64,000 nucleotides of DNA from contig DCCG01000020.1 in assembly GCA_002314145.1 (NCBI GenBank), forward strand, positions 5,903-69,902. The letters run 5' to 3'. The position numbers and the translations under genes were made by a program. Source of the stretch: Thalassolituus sp. UBA1087 (GTDB lineage: Bacteria; Pseudomonadota; Gammaproteobacteria; Pseudomonadales; Oceanobacteraceae). The first letter of the stretch is position 1; every line of letters begins with the position of its first letter. This document shows, in pieces, positions 43,070-51,921 of this stretch. The notes beneath the pieces were generated by a model. It was not told the DNA's origin and did no database searches. It worked only from the letters and a program-made list of their open reading frames with translations.

Positions 43070-44356
43070 TCAGTCGTTATCCGGTGAGACCTTTCCGACG
43101 TCAGTATTTTCATAGATGACGAGCGGATCAGACTCCCCTTTGATGACATTATCATCAATAACTACCTTAGAAACGTCATCCTCAGACGGAATCCGGTACA
43201 TGGTCTGCAACAAAGCGCCTTCCAGGATTGAACGCAATCCACGGGCACCGGTTTTACGTTCCATGGCCAGACCGGCAACGGCATCAAGTGCCGATTCACG
43301 GAATTCCAGCTCAACGTCTTCCATTTCAAAGAGTTTTTCATACTGACGAACCAGAGAGTTCTTAGGCTCTGTCAGAATACGAACCAGGGCATCACGGTCC
43401 AGTTCATCCAGCGTGGCAACCACCGGCAGACGACCAATAAACTCAGGGATCAGGCCATATTTCACCAGATCGCCTGGTTCCACATCGCGCAGTACTTCAC
43501 CCACAGCTTTCTGCTCTTCCTTGCCTTTAACGGTGGCAGAGAAGCCGATACTGCTCTTCTCTGAACGGTCACGGATGATATTGTCCAGACCTGCAAAGGC
43601 ACCACCACAGATAAACAGAATGTTCGCAGTATCAACCTGCAGGAATTCCTGCTGAGGATGCTTGCGTCCACCCTGCGGTGGCACAGAAGCTACCGTACCT
43701 TCAATCAGTTTCAGCAGTGCCTGTTGCACACCTTCACCGGATACATCCCGCGTAATGGATGGATTATCCGATTTGCGTGAAATCTTATCGATCTCATCAA
43801 TGTAGACAATACCGCGCTGGGCCTTATCCACATCGTAATCACACTTCTGCAGCAGCTTCTGAATAATGTTTTCCACGTCCTCACCCACGTAACCGGCTTC
43901 GGTCAGCGTCGTGGCATCGGCAATCGTGAAAGGTACATTCAGCAGACGCGCCAGCGTCTCAGCCAACAGTGTTTTACCACTACCGGTCGGCCCTATCAGC
44001 AGAATATTACTCTTGGAAAGCTCAACTTCAGCTTTGCCTTCTCCGGTACGCAGGCGTTTGTAGTGGTTATAAACCGCCACTGACAGTACAACCTTCGCTT
44101 TATCCTGCCCAATCACGTATTCATCAAGCGTCTGCTTAATTTCCTGCGGAGTCGGTAAGCGGTCGCCGGAACCTTTGTTCTCAGCTTCCTGTACTTCCTC
44201 ACGAATAATGTCGTTGCAGAGATCAACACATTCGTCACAGATGAAAACCGATGGGCCGGCGATCAGCTTACGTACTTCATGCTGACTCTTTCCGCAGAAA
44301 GAGCAGTAAAGAAGTTTACCGCTGTCGTCGCCTTTGCCTTTGGTATCGTCGGTCAT
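43070..44356 (-). CDS. clpX: ATP-dependent Clp protease unfoldase ClpX
   Basis: AAA+ unfoldase that selects substrates and feeds them to ClpP. 428 residues. N-terminal zinc domain with Cys18, Cys21, Cys40 and Cys43. Walker A GPTGSGKT near residue 122, Walker B IVYIDEIDKI, the GAFAGLD region, and the pore-loop GYVGEDV. The ClpP-binding IGF loop reads IGF within SIGFSA. It follows clpP with a gap of 85 bases, with no terminator between, so the two form one operon. Likely also degrades RpoS with RssB. Confidence 0.98.
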   Translation of the reverse strand: MTDDTKGKGDDSGKLLYCSFCGKSQHEVRKLIAGPSVFICDECVDLCNDIIREEVQEAENKGSGDRLPTPQEIKQTLDEYVIGQDKAKVVLSVAVYNHYKRLRTGEGKAEVELSKSNILLIGPTGSGKTLLAETLARLLNVPFTIADATTLTEAGYVGEDVENIIQKLLQKCDYDVDKAQRGIVYIDEIDKISRKSDNPSITRDVSGEGVQQALLKLIEGTVASVPPQGGRKHPQQEFLQVDTANILFICGGAFAGLDNIIRDRSEKSSIGFSATVKGKEEQKAVGEVLRDVEPGDLVKYGLIPEFIGRLPVVATLDELDRDALVRILTEPKNSLVRQYEKLFEMEDVELEFRESALDAVAGLAMERKTGARGLRSILEGALLQTMYRIPSEDDVSKVVIDDNVIKGESDPLVIYENTDVGKVSPDND

Positions 44357-44441
44357 TCGACTGCCTCATTTTTCTGTATCTACAGTCCTTAACATGGACC
44401 CTAAACCCGTCCAGTTCAACCCCTGGAACAGGTAATTCATA

Positions 44442-45071
44442 TTAACTGTTACGGTTGGCCAATACTTTATCAATCAGACCGTATTCCAGTGCCGCATCCG
44501 GATCCATAAAGTTATCACGTTCAGTATCTGCTGTGACACGTTCCAGGCTCTGACCAGTGTGTTCCGACAGGATACGGTTCAGGCGCTCTTTGGTGTCCTG
44601 AATGTTTCTGGCGTGAATCTGGATGTCCGTTGCCTGCCCCTGCGCACCGCCGCTTGGCTGGTGAATCATGATGCGGGAGTTAGGTACACTGAAGCGTTTG
44701 CCTTCAGCGCCGGCTGCCAGCAGGAAAGCACCCATACTGCAGGCCTGACCGATCACCATGGTGCTGACATCAGGCTTAATAAACTGCATGGTGTCGTAGA
44801 TCGACAGACCGGCAGATACCGAGCCACCCGGTGAATTAATGTACAGGTGGATATCTTTATCCGGATTTTCCGATTCCAGGAACAACAGCTGGGCAACCAC
44901 CAGGTTTGCCATGTGATCCTCTACCGGGCCAACCAGAAAGATAACGCGCTCTTTGAGCAGACGGGAATAGATATCATAGGCCCGCTCGCCTCTGGCTGAC
45001 TGTTCTACCACCATTGGTACCATACCGCTGGCTTCGATGATTTGTGACTGTTGCTTCATGGAGTCAAACAT
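44442..45071 (-). CDS. clpP: ATP-dependent Clp protease proteolytic subunit
   Basis: Tetradecameric serine protease core used with ClpX (and ClpA). 209 residues, including a propeptide of about 15 residues as in E. coli. Catalytic triad Ser112 (QACSMGA), His137 (MIHQPSGG) and Asp186 (TERDNFM). A GGGAG motif lies 11 bases before the ATG; a second ATG four codons in is an alternative start. It has a -10 promoter of its own right behind the tig terminator. Confidence 0.98.
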   Translation of the reverse strand: MFDSMKQQSQIIEASGMVPMVVEQSARGERAYDIYSRLLKERVIFLVGPVEDHMANLVVAQLLFLESENPDKDIHLYINSPGGSVSAGLSIYDTMQFIKPDVSTMVIGQACSMGAFLLAAGAEGKRFSVPNSRIMIHQPSGGAQGQATDIQIHARNIQDTKERLNRILSEHTGQSLERVTADTERDNFMDPDAALEYGLIDKVLANRNS

Positions 45072-45094
45072 AAGACTCAGTACTCCCTCACGCG

Positions 45095-45100
45095 ATTATA
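45095..45100 (-). promoter_or_regulatory. -10 element of the clpP promoter
   Basis: Perfect TATAAT on the reverse strand 24 bases before the clpP ATG. The matching -35 position falls within the tig terminator stem and reads AAGCGG, a poor match, so an activator or another sigma factor may assist. Confidence 0.45.
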
Positions 45101-45110
45101 CTTGTGAACA

Positions 45111-45134
45111 AAAACAGCCGCTTTTGGCGGCTGT
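45111..45134 (-). terminator. Intrinsic terminator after tig
   Basis: ACAGCCG-ccaaaag-CGGCTGT hairpin with a T-run on the reverse strand, 51 bases past the tig stop. It separates tig from clpPX. Confidence 0.88.
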
Positions 45135-45184
45135 CCTTGAGTTTAGCCAGTAACTGGCCCTGTGTCAGTCACTCCGGAGAGTGA

Positions 45185-46498
45185 TCAGGCAGGCTGATTC
45201 GCTTCGCGGATCACTTCTTCATAGCTGGATTCGGACTGGCTGACCTTGGCCGCGGCCAGTACTTTCTCAACCACCTGCTCTTCCAGCGCCAGCGCCTCTA
45301 CCTGAGACTTCTGCTGCGGGTTGTTGGCATAGTAGTTACGGACTTCATCAGGATCCTGATACGTCGCCGCCACTTCTTCAATCAGCTGCTCGACTTTTTC
45401 TGCCGAAGGTGTCAATTCATTGGCTTCGATCGCTGCGTTCATCAGCAGACCAATCACGACACGTTTTTCTGCCTGGTCTTTAAACAACTCAGCCGGCAGC
45501 TGGTTCGGATCCAGTTGCTGACCACCGCCAAACTGCTGCACAGCCTGCTGACGCAGACGGTCAATTTCCTGGTCGATCAGACTGGCCGGTACTTCCACTT
45601 CATTCGCGGCGACCAGACCATTAATCACCTGCTGTTTGGTCAGATTGCGCAGAGCACGGGCCAGTTCACGGTCCATATTCTTGCGGATTTCTGTCTTAAA
45701 CTCTTCCAGATCACTGGTTTCGACACCGAATGATTTGAAGAATTCCTCATTCAGCTCGGGCAGCTGAGGCTTCTTAACAGTGGTTACAGTCACTTTGAAC
45801 TGAGCCGGTTTCGATTTCAGTTCTTCTTTGTGGTAATCCTCAGGGAAGGTAACGTCCAGCGTTTTCTCTTCGCCTGCTTTAGCACCCACCAGGCCATCTT
45901 CAAAGCCCGGAATCATAGAGCCGGAACCCAGAGTCAGGCTGTAACCGGTCGCGGAACCGCCTTCAAATGCTTCGCCATCAACAAAGCCTTCAAAGTCGAT
46001 CACTACCTGATCACCATCTTCTGCCGCTTCTGTGGATTCTTCCCACTGAGCATTCTGCTTCTGCAGAGTTTCCAGCATGGTTTCCAGATCTTTATCGGTC
46101 ACTTCGGCTGATTTCTGCTCAACTTCGATCGCAGAGAAATCTGCCAGCGCGACATCCGGGTAGACTTCGAAGGTGGCTTTGAATTCCAGATCTTTACCAT
46201 CTTCGTCCACAGTCGGTTCGAAGCTTGGCATACCGGCCAGTTTGATTTCCTCATCCTGCACGGCTTTAAAGAAAGACTGCTGCATCTGTTGATAGATGGC
46301 TTCATAACGGGCCTGCTTGCCGAACATACGCTTGGCAACAGACGGTGGCAGAGGCTTGCCTTTGCGGAAACCGTTAACTTTCTGGCCTTTGGAAATACGC
46401 TTCAGCTCGGTCGTGATTTTTTCTTCCAGCTCTGCAGCCGGAACACCAATGGTCATAACTCGCTGAAGACCAGAAGTGGTCTCGATGGACACTTGCAT
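45185..46498 (-). CDS. tig: Trigger factor chaperone
   Basis: Ribosome-bound chaperone that meets nascent chains at the exit tunnel. 437 residues. The ribosome-binding signature GFRKGKPLP (GFRxGKxP type) is near residue 43. The FKBP-type PPIase domain spans about 155-245 (DQVVIDFEGFVDGEAFEGG, GLVGAKAGEEKTLDVTFP). The C-terminal helical arms end with an EESSYE-type tail. AGAGGCATCT precedes the ATG. It lies 155 bases downstream of the tRNA cluster on the same strand and could share its transcript. Confidence 0.97.
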   Translation of the reverse strand: MQVSIETTSGLQRVMTIGVPAAELEEKITTELKRISKGQKVNGFRKGKPLPPSVAKRMFGKQARYEAIYQQMQQSFFKAVQDEEIKLAGMPSFEPTVDEDGKDLEFKATFEVYPDVALADFSAIEVEQKSAEVTDKDLETMLETLQKQNAQWEESTEAAEDGDQVVIDFEGFVDGEAFEGGSATGYSLTLGSGSMIPGFEDGLVGAKAGEEKTLDVTFPEDYHKEELKSKPAQFKVTVTTVKKPQLPELNEEFFKSFGVETSDLEEFKTEIRKNMDRELARALRNLTKQQVINGLVAANEVEVPASLIDQEIDRLRQQAVQQFGGGQQLDPNQLPAELFKDQAEKRVVIGLLMNAAIEANELTPSAEKVEQLIEEVAATYQDPDEVRNYYANNPQQKSQVEALALEEQVVEKVLAAAKVSQSESSYEEVIREANQPA

Positions 46499-46652
46499 AG
46501 ATGCCTCTCAAATTAACTGTCGGATCATAGCGCCGGACACCGCCGGACGCTGCATATAAAGAAAGTCGCGGATTATAACGCAACCGACAGGCGGATTTAA
46601 ACCACTAAAAATTCTTTAATTTTCAAGGAGTTAATAAGAAAGGGAGAATAAG

Positions 46653-46729
46653 TGGGGTGGCCGACGGGGATCGAACCCGCGACAACAGGAATCACAATCC
46701 TGGACTCTACCAACTGAGCTACGGCCACC
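46653..46729 (-). tRNA. tRNA-His (GTG)
   Basis: 77 bases with encoded CCA. On the reverse strand it begins GGTGGCCGTAGCTC, including the extra 5' G characteristic of tRNA-His; anticodon loop TTGTGAT (GTG) and T-loop GGTTCGATCCC. Third in the Pro-Arg-His cluster. Confidence 0.97.
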
Positions 46730-46758
46730 ACAGAGACTGCTGAGCTTGCCAAAAGACA

Positions 46759-46835
46759 TGGCGCACCCGGCAGGGCTTGAACCTGCAACCCTCGGCTTAG
46801 AAGGCCGATGCTCTATCCAGTTGAGCTACGGGCGC
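46759..46835 (-). tRNA. tRNA-Arg (TCT)
   Basis: 77 bases with encoded CCA. Reverse strand begins GCGCCCGTAGCTCAACTGG; anticodon loop CTTCTAA (TCT), reading AGA/AGG; T-loop GGTTCAAGCCC. Acceptor stem GCGCCCG/CGGGTGC with one G-T pair. Confidence 0.97.
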
Positions 46836-46860
46836 ATGTCCATTTAATCTGAGGATTAAA

Positions 46861-46937
46861 TGGTCGGGGTAGAGAGATTCGAACTCCCGACATCCTGGTC
46901 CCAAACCAGGCGCGCTACCAGACTGCGCTATACCCCG
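46861..46937 (-). tRNA. tRNA-Pro (TGG)
   Basis: 77 bases with encoded CCA. Reverse strand begins CGGGGTATAGCGCAGTC; anticodon loop TTTGGGA (TGG); T-loop AGTTCGAATCT. First gene of the cluster, about 36 bases after the predicted transcription start region. Confidence 0.97.
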
Positions 46938-46977
46938 AACGGTTACTCACGAGACGTCTGTCTCTCAAGTGCGGCGC

Positions 46978-47006
46978 ATATTATAGCCGGCTCCCCTATC
47001 CGTCAA
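46978..47006 (-). promoter_or_regulatory. Promoter of the tRNA Pro-Arg-His cluster
   Basis: Reverse strand TTGACG (47006-47001) and TATAAT (46985-46980), spacer 15; an overlapping TAATAT gives the usual 17. The GC-rich GCGCCGC right after the -10 is the discriminator type found at stringently controlled stable-RNA promoters. An AT-rich tract upstream could act as an UP element. Confidence 0.75.
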
Positions 47007-47170
47007 TGGCTTTTTAAAAAAAATTAATAAAAACAATCGGTTCTGACGCTTACAGACGTTTTGACAGCCCTGTCCCGGCGAATGGCTGGGCCGATTGTAA
47101 GGCTTTGTTTTTATCTTCCCGGCATGAGAAAATCGCGCGCCTCAGTCACAGCTACAGGTTTACAGCGTCA

Positions 47171-48028
47171 ATGACCGCGCAACTGATCGATGGCAAAGCT
47201 GCCGCCGCCGCAATCCGACAATCCATCCGTGAACAGGTCGATTCCCGCGTCCGGGCCGGCAAACGCGCTCCGGGACTGGCAGTCATACTGGTCGGTCATG
47301 ATCCGGCATCAGAAGTCTACGTGGCCCACAAACGTAAAGACTGCGAACAGGTCGGTATCATCAGTAAAGCCTATGATCTGGCGGAAACCACGACCCAGCA
47401 ACAGCTGCTGACGCTGATCGACGAACTCAACCAGGACAACACCGTCGACGGTATCCTGGTTCAACTGCCATTACCTCAGGGACTGGAAGCCAGCGAGGTG
47501 CTCGAACGCATCGCCCCGGCTAAAGACGTTGATGGCTTTCACCCGTTCAATGTCGGCCGTCTGGCACAGCGCATCCCGCTGCTGCGCCCCTGCACGCCTG
47601 CCGGTATTGTTGATCTGCTTGACCGTACCGGTACCGATATCCGCGGCAAACATGCAGTGATTGTCGGCGCCTCTAATATTGTCGGCCGCCCTATGGGGCT
47701 GGAATTACTGTTGAAAGGCTGCACTGTGACTACCTGTCACCGCTTCACTGAAAACCTGGAGTATTTCGTCAGTCAGGGGGACATCGTCATCGTTGCAGTG
47801 GGCAAACCCGGCATTGTGAATGGCGAATGGATAAAAGACGGCGCCATTGTTATTGATGTTGGCATTAACCGGTTAGACACGGGCAAGCTGATCGGTGATG
47901 TGGATTTTGATGCTGCCGCCGAGCGCGCCTCCTTTATCACCCCGGTTCCCGGCGGCGTTGGGCCCATGACCCGCGCCAAGCTGCTGGAAAACACGCTGTT
48001 TGCCTGCGAAACCCTGCACGATATCTGA
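47171..48028 (+). CDS. folD: Bifunctional methylenetetrahydrofolate dehydrogenase/cyclohydrolase
   Basis: Interconverts 5,10-methylene-, methenyl- and 10-formyl-tetrahydrofolate with NADP. 285 residues. Active-site pair Tyr50 and Lys54 in the YVAHKRKDCEQVGI stretch, VDGILVQLPLP, the NADP-binding GASNIVGRPMG, and the closing ITPVPGGVGPMT. The start at 47171 matches the family N-terminus (AQLIDGKAAA); the reading frame is open 22 codons further upstream but without family similarity. Monocistronic, with terminator. Confidence 0.97.
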   Translation: MTAQLIDGKAAAAAIRQSIREQVDSRVRAGKRAPGLAVILVGHDPASEVYVAHKRKDCEQVGIISKAYDLAETTTQQQLLTLIDELNQDNTVDGILVQLPLPQGLEASEVLERIAPAKDVDGFHPFNVGRLAQRIPLLRPCTPAGIVDLLDRTGTDIRGKHAVIVGASNIVGRPMGLELLLKGCTVTTCHRFTENLEYFVSQGDIVIVAVGKPGIVNGEWIKDGAIVIDVGINRLDTGKLIGDVDFDAAAERASFITPVPGGVGPMTRAKLLENTLFACETLHDI

Positions 48029-48054
48029 TTGAGCAGCCACAGCGCGCAAAAACA

Positions 48055-48088
48055 AAAAAGCCCGGACTGTTTCCAGTCCGGGCTTTTT
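48055..48088 (+). terminator. Bidirectional terminator between folD and cysS
   Basis: GCCCGGACTG-tttc-CAGTCCGGGC, a ten-pair stem with flanking A and T runs, for both convergent genes. Confidence 0.93.
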
Positions 48089-48105
48089 ATTTTACCGCTC
48101 TGAAT

Positions 48106-49473
48106 TTACTGCTTAGACCAGCTGGTTCCGTCCGGACCATCGCGCAGCACAATACCTTTGGCCAGCAACTCATCACGCACAGCGTCGGCGGTGGCAAAAT
48201 CTCTGGCTTTTTTAGCATCAATACGTTTCTGAATCATTTCTTCAATCCAGGCGGCATCATCACCGGCACCCGCCTGCAGAAATTCTTCCGGATCAGACTG
48301 CAGACACCCCAGTACACCGCCGAGATATTTCAGCTGCCCTGCCAGCGCCGCCTGCTCTTCCCCGCTGGATTTATTCACCAGGCGCACCAGATCAAACAAT
48401 GCAGCAATGGCTTCCGGTGTATTAAAGTCATCATCCATGGCGGCATGGAAGCGTTGTGAATATTCGTTATCGATATCTGCAATCGCACCCACATCAACAC
48501 CCCGCAGAGCATTATAAAAACGCTCCAGGCGAACCTGAGATTCTTTCAGGCTGTCTTCCGAATAATTAATCGGACTGCGGTACTGACTGGACAGCAACAG
48601 GAAGCGCACTACCTCTGCCGGATACTGATCCAGAATTTCGCGGATAGTGAAAAAATTGCCAAGCGATTTTGACATTTTTTCGCCATCCACCCGCACAGCC
48701 CCGGCGTGCATCCAGGTGTTTACGTATTTGTGGCCGGTAGCGGCTTCAGATTGTGCGATTTCATTTTCATGGTGCGGGAATTTCAAGTCCGGTCCACCGC
48801 CATGAATATCAAACGTATTGCCGAGGCAGCAGGTCGACATAGCGGAACACTCAATATGCCAGCCCGGGCGACCAATCCCCCACGGAGAATCCCAGTGCGG
48901 CTCTTCCGGTTTGGCGGCTTTCCAGAGGACAAAATCGAGCGGATCTCTCTTCAGCTCTTCAACATCCACCCGTGAGCCGGCTTCCAGTTCATCCAGTACT
49001 TTACCGGACAAACGGCCATACTGTTCGAACTTGCGTACGGAATAATAGACGTCGCCATTATCGGCAGCATAGGCGAAACCCTTATCAATCAGTGTTTCCA
49101 CCATCGCGATAATGTCACCGATGTGAGCCGTGGCGCGTGGTTCCGAATCCGGCATTTCAATACCCAGCAACTCAGAGTCACGGTGCATTTCAGCAATAAA
49201 ACGCTCTGTTAAATCATTAAAGGCTTCGCCGTTTTCGTTGGCGCGCTTAATAATTTTATCGTCGATATCGGTAATATTGCGGATATAGTTTACATCGTAG
49301 CCGCGATGACGCAGATAACGGGCAATCACATCAAAAGCCACCATCACCCGGGCATGTCCAAGGTGACAGTAGTCATACACTGTCATACCACAGACATACA
49401 TACCGACTTTACCTTCCACCAGGGGTTTAAAGGTTTCTTTTTGCCGGGTCAGAGTGTTGTATATTTTAAGGCT
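48106..49473 (-). CDS. cysS: Cysteinyl-tRNA synthetase
   Basis: Charges tRNA-Cys. 455 residues, near the E. coli 461. Class I features: zinc ligand Cys29 (YVCGMTVYD), the HLGH form of the HIGH motif at 38-41, and KMSKSLGN near residue 267. AAGGAACCTC eight bases ahead sets the ATG at 49473; an in-frame ATG 17 codons earlier reads into the CA-rich leader and lacks family similarity. Follows glnS on the same strand with a 137-base gap. Confidence 0.96.
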   Translation of the reverse strand, partial: SLKIYNTLTRQKETFKPLVEGKVGMYVCGMTVYDYCHLGHARVMVAFDVIARYLRHRGYDVNYIRNITDIDDKIIKRANENGEAFNDLTERFIAEMHRDSELLGIEMPDSEPRATAHIGDIIAMVETLIDKGFAYAADNGDVYYSVRKFEQYGRLSGKVLDELEAGSRVDVEELKRDPLDFVLWKAAKPEEPHWDSPWGIGRPGWHIECSAMSTCCLGNTFDIHGGGPDLKFPHHENEIAQSEAATGHKYVNTWMHAGAVRVDGEKMSKSLGNFFTIREILDQYPAEVVRFLLLSSQYRSPINYSEDSLKESQVRLERFYNALRGVDVGAIADIDNEYSQRFHAAMDDDFNTPEAIAALFDLVRLVNKSSGEEQAALAGQLKYLGGVLGCLQSDPEEFLQAGAGDDAAWIEEMIQKRIDAKKARDFATADAVRDELLAKGIVLRDGPDGTSWSKQ

Positions 49474-49569
49474 CATGAGGTTCCTTTTGTTGTTCTGCGG
49501 TGTTGTTCCGCTGTGTTGCTTCAATGTGCTGTATTGTTTCGCTGTGTTCTTCGGCTGTATTAGTCGGGT

Positions 49570-49595
49570 CGGCGGTCTTTCTGTGTCGACCGCCG
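49570..49595 (-). other. Stem-loop between glnS and cysS
   Basis: Eight-pair perfect stem CGGCGGTC/GACCGCCG with a ten-base loop, 15 bases past the glnS stop. No T-run follows; a CA-rich, apparently unstructured leader continues to cysS. Could be a processing or stabilising hairpin, or part of a weak terminator. Confidence 0.5.
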
Positions 49596-49610
49596 GCCTG
49601 TGGCTGACAA

Positions 49611-51281
49611 TCAGTTCTGCGTCAGGGCTTTGTCTTCACGCAGACCAATGGTCAGATTAAACACGGGTTTGTCTGCTGTATGATCAAACCGGTCCGCCAC
49701 ATAATAGCCTTCACGCTCGAACTGAAAGTTACTTTCCGCCGCGGCATGGGCAAGCGCCGGTTCCACATAAGCGGTAATGACCTCAAGCGAATCTTTATTC
49801 ACAAATTCCATAAAGTCGCCTTCGGTTTTATCCGGTGTCTGATGCGTAAACAGACGCTCGTACAGACGCACCTCGGCTTCAATGGCATGACTGGCGGATA
49901 CCCAGTGCACCACCCCTTTCGGATTGTTCCCATCCGCCGGATTTTCCCCCAGGGTACCTTCGATCAGTTTGGCGCGCACCAGGGTGACATTACCGTCAGC
50001 ATCTTTTTCATAATCCGTTGCTTCAATCACATAAGAATGACGCAGACGGATACGCTTACCCGGGGTGAATTTTTTCTTGAATTTCTTGCTGTATTCTTCT
50101 TTGAAGTCGCCCTGATCGATCAGGATTTCGCGGGTAAAGGGAAATTCACGTGTCCCCAGATCCTGCTCCGGATGATACTCCGCTGACAACATTTCCAGAT
50201 GATCATCCGCCAGGTTTTCAATAATGACCTTCAGTGGGTTAAGCACCGCCATCGCGCGGGGAGCATTTTTATTCAGATCATCACGGACCGCATGCTCCAG
50301 CATGGCGATATCCACCATACCATCGCTGCGCGTTACCCCGATCATATCGCAGAAGTTACGCAGAGAACGGGGGGTAAAACCACGACGGCGCATACCGGAA
50401 ATGGTCGGCATACGCGGATCGTCCCAACCCGCAACCACCTTCTCATCCACCAGAGACTTGAGTTTGCGTTTGGACGTAACGGTATAATCCAGATTCAGAC
50501 GGCCAAATTCATACTGCACCGGCACGCAGGGCACCGGCAGATTGGCCAGAAACCACTCATACAGAGGACGATGGTCCTCAAACTCCAGTGTGCACACCGA
50601 ATGCGTTACGCCCTCAATGGCATCCGACTGCCCATGGGTAAAGTCATACGTCGGATAGATGCACCATTTGTCACCGGTCTGATGGTGATGCGCTTTGCGG
50701 ATACGGTAGATGATCGGATCGCGCAGATTCATGTTGGGCGACGCCATATCGATTTTGGCGCGCAGCACACAGAAGCCTTCGTCGAACTCACCGAGACGCA
50801 TTTTTTCAAACAGCGCCAGGTTTTCTTCCACACTGCGTTCGCGGTAGGGGCTGTTCGTTCCCGGCTCCGTCAGGGTGCCACGATGCTCCCGTGCCTGCTC
50901 CGCCGTGAGATCACAGACGTAGGCCTTGCCTTCGCGGATAAGGTGCAGTGCCCACTGATGCAGCTGATCGAAATAATCGGAAGCAAAGCGTACTTCACCG
51001 GCCCAGTCAAAACCCAGCCAATGCACGTCAGCCTTGATAGCATCGATGTATTCCTGGTTCTCTTTCTCCGGATTGGTGTCATCAAAGCGCAGATGACAAT
51101 CGCCGCCGAACTGCTCAGCAACGCCAAAGTTCAGGCATATTGATTTGGCGTGACCAACGTGCAGGTAGCCATTGGGCTCCGGCGGAAACCGGGTAACAAC
51201 CTTAGCCACCTTACCGGCTTTAAGGTCTTCCTGAACGACTTTGGCAACAAAATTGTGGCTGATTGGGTTTGTATCTGTCAT
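49611..51281 (-). CDS. glnS: Glutaminyl-tRNA synthetase
   Basis: Charges tRNA-Gln. 556 residues from the ATG at 51281, the best fit to the family N-terminus (NPISHNFVAKVVQEDL); other in-frame ATGs lie 2 and 7 codons upstream and cannot be excluded. Class I motifs: PPEPNGYLHVGHAK with the HVGH signature and, in place of the usual MSKRK, TSKRKL (Thr for Met), which I recall also in Pseudomonas. RGTLTEPGTNSPYRERSVEENL is diagnostic of GlnRS rather than GluRS. Divergent from ppiB. Confidence 0.96.
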   Translation of the reverse strand: MTDTNPISHNFVAKVVQEDLKAGKVAKVVTRFPPEPNGYLHVGHAKSICLNFGVAEQFGGDCHLRFDDTNPEKENQEYIDAIKADVHWLGFDWAGEVRFASDYFDQLHQWALHLIREGKAYVCDLTAEQAREHRGTLTEPGTNSPYRERSVEENLALFEKMRLGEFDEGFCVLRAKIDMASPNMNLRDPIIYRIRKAHHHQTGDKWCIYPTYDFTHGQSDAIEGVTHSVCTLEFEDHRPLYEWFLANLPVPCVPVQYEFGRLNLDYTVTSKRKLKSLVDEKVVAGWDDPRMPTISGMRRRGFTPRSLRNFCDMIGVTRSDGMVDIAMLEHAVRDDLNKNAPRAMAVLNPLKVIIENLADDHLEMLSAEYHPEQDLGTREFPFTREILIDQGDFKEEYSKKFKKKFTPGKRIRLRHSYVIEATDYEKDADGNVTLVRAKLIEGTLGENPADGNNPKGVVHWVSASHAIEAEVRLYERLFTHQTPDKTEGDFMEFVNKDSLEVITAYVEPALAHAAAESNFQFEREGYYVADRFDHTADKPVFNLTIGLREDKALTQN

Positions 51282-51373
51282 AACCATCCGCTTAAGAGTC
51301 ATACAGCAGCCATTTTCATATAAACTGGCTGCCCCTGTCCGTTCCGGCACTGTATGGCCGTGAAAAAGGCGCT

Positions 51374-51379
51374 ATTATA
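51374..51379 (-). promoter_or_regulatory. -10 element of the glnS promoter
   Basis: TATAAT on the reverse strand in the 145-base glnS/ppiB divergent gap; no good -35 at 17 bases. A short CCCCT-tc-AGGGG palindrome lies just upstream at about 51390-51401 and overlaps the -35 region. Confidence 0.45.
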
Positions 51380-51426
51380 CGCATTCATCCCCCTTCAGGG
51401 GTACATGATTTCAACAGAGGCAAGAC

Positions 51427-51921
51427 ATGATTCTTCTGAAAACCAATTTTGGTGACATCAAAATCGAACTGAACCACGAAAAAGCGCCGAAAACGGCGGC
51501 CAACTTTGAAAGCTACGTAAAAAAAGGCTTTTACGACGGTGTCATTTTCCACCGTGTTATTGACGGCTTTATGGTTCAGGGTGGCGGCTTCGAGCCCGGC
51601 ATGACACAGAAAGAGACCGATGCCCCGATTGAAAACGAAGCGGACAACGGCCTCGAAAACAAAACCGGCACTCTGGCCATGGCCCGTACCATGGACCCGC
51701 ATTCAGCCAGCGCACAGTTCTTCATCAACGTTTCCGACAACGATTTCCTCAACCATACGGGTAAAAATACCCAGGGCTGGGGTTACTGTGTATTCGGCGA
51801 AGTGGTCGAAGGCATGGATGTGGTTAACCGCATCAAAGGCGTCCCGACCACCATGAAAATGGGCCATCAGGATGTACCGGCTGACGACGTCATCATCGAG
51901 AAAGCGGAAATCATCGACTGA
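51427..51921 (+). CDS. ppiB: Cytosolic peptidyl-prolyl cis-trans isomerase B (cyclophilin)
   Basis: Cyclophilin catalysing proline isomerisation. 164 residues, no signal peptide, so the cytosolic PpiB form. Motifs: YDGVIFHRVIDGFMVQGG with the active-site Arg and Phe, ARTMDPHSASAQFFIN, and WGYCVFGEVVEGMDVV. AGAGGCAAGAC precedes the ATG. Stop and lpxH start overlap by one base (TGATG), so the two are translationally coupled. Confidence 0.96.
   Translation: MILLKTNFGDIKIELNHEKAPKTAANFESYVKKGFYDGVIFHRVIDGFMVQGGGFEPGMTQKETDAPIENEADNGLENKTGTLAMARTMDPHSASAQFFINVSDNDFLNHTGKNTQGWGYCVFGEVVEGMDVVNRIKGVPTTMKMGHQDVPADDVIIEKAEIID

Noticed and set aside
46653..46937. tRNA cluster as an integration site for a genomic island
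   Set aside because: Intact tRNA genes flanked by tig and folD in the usual order; no integrase or repeated tRNA 3' fragment was seen.
50199..51143. 314-codon forward ORF antisense to glnS
   Set aside because: glnS is full-length and conserved over the whole stretch; the antisense frame has no recognisable motif.
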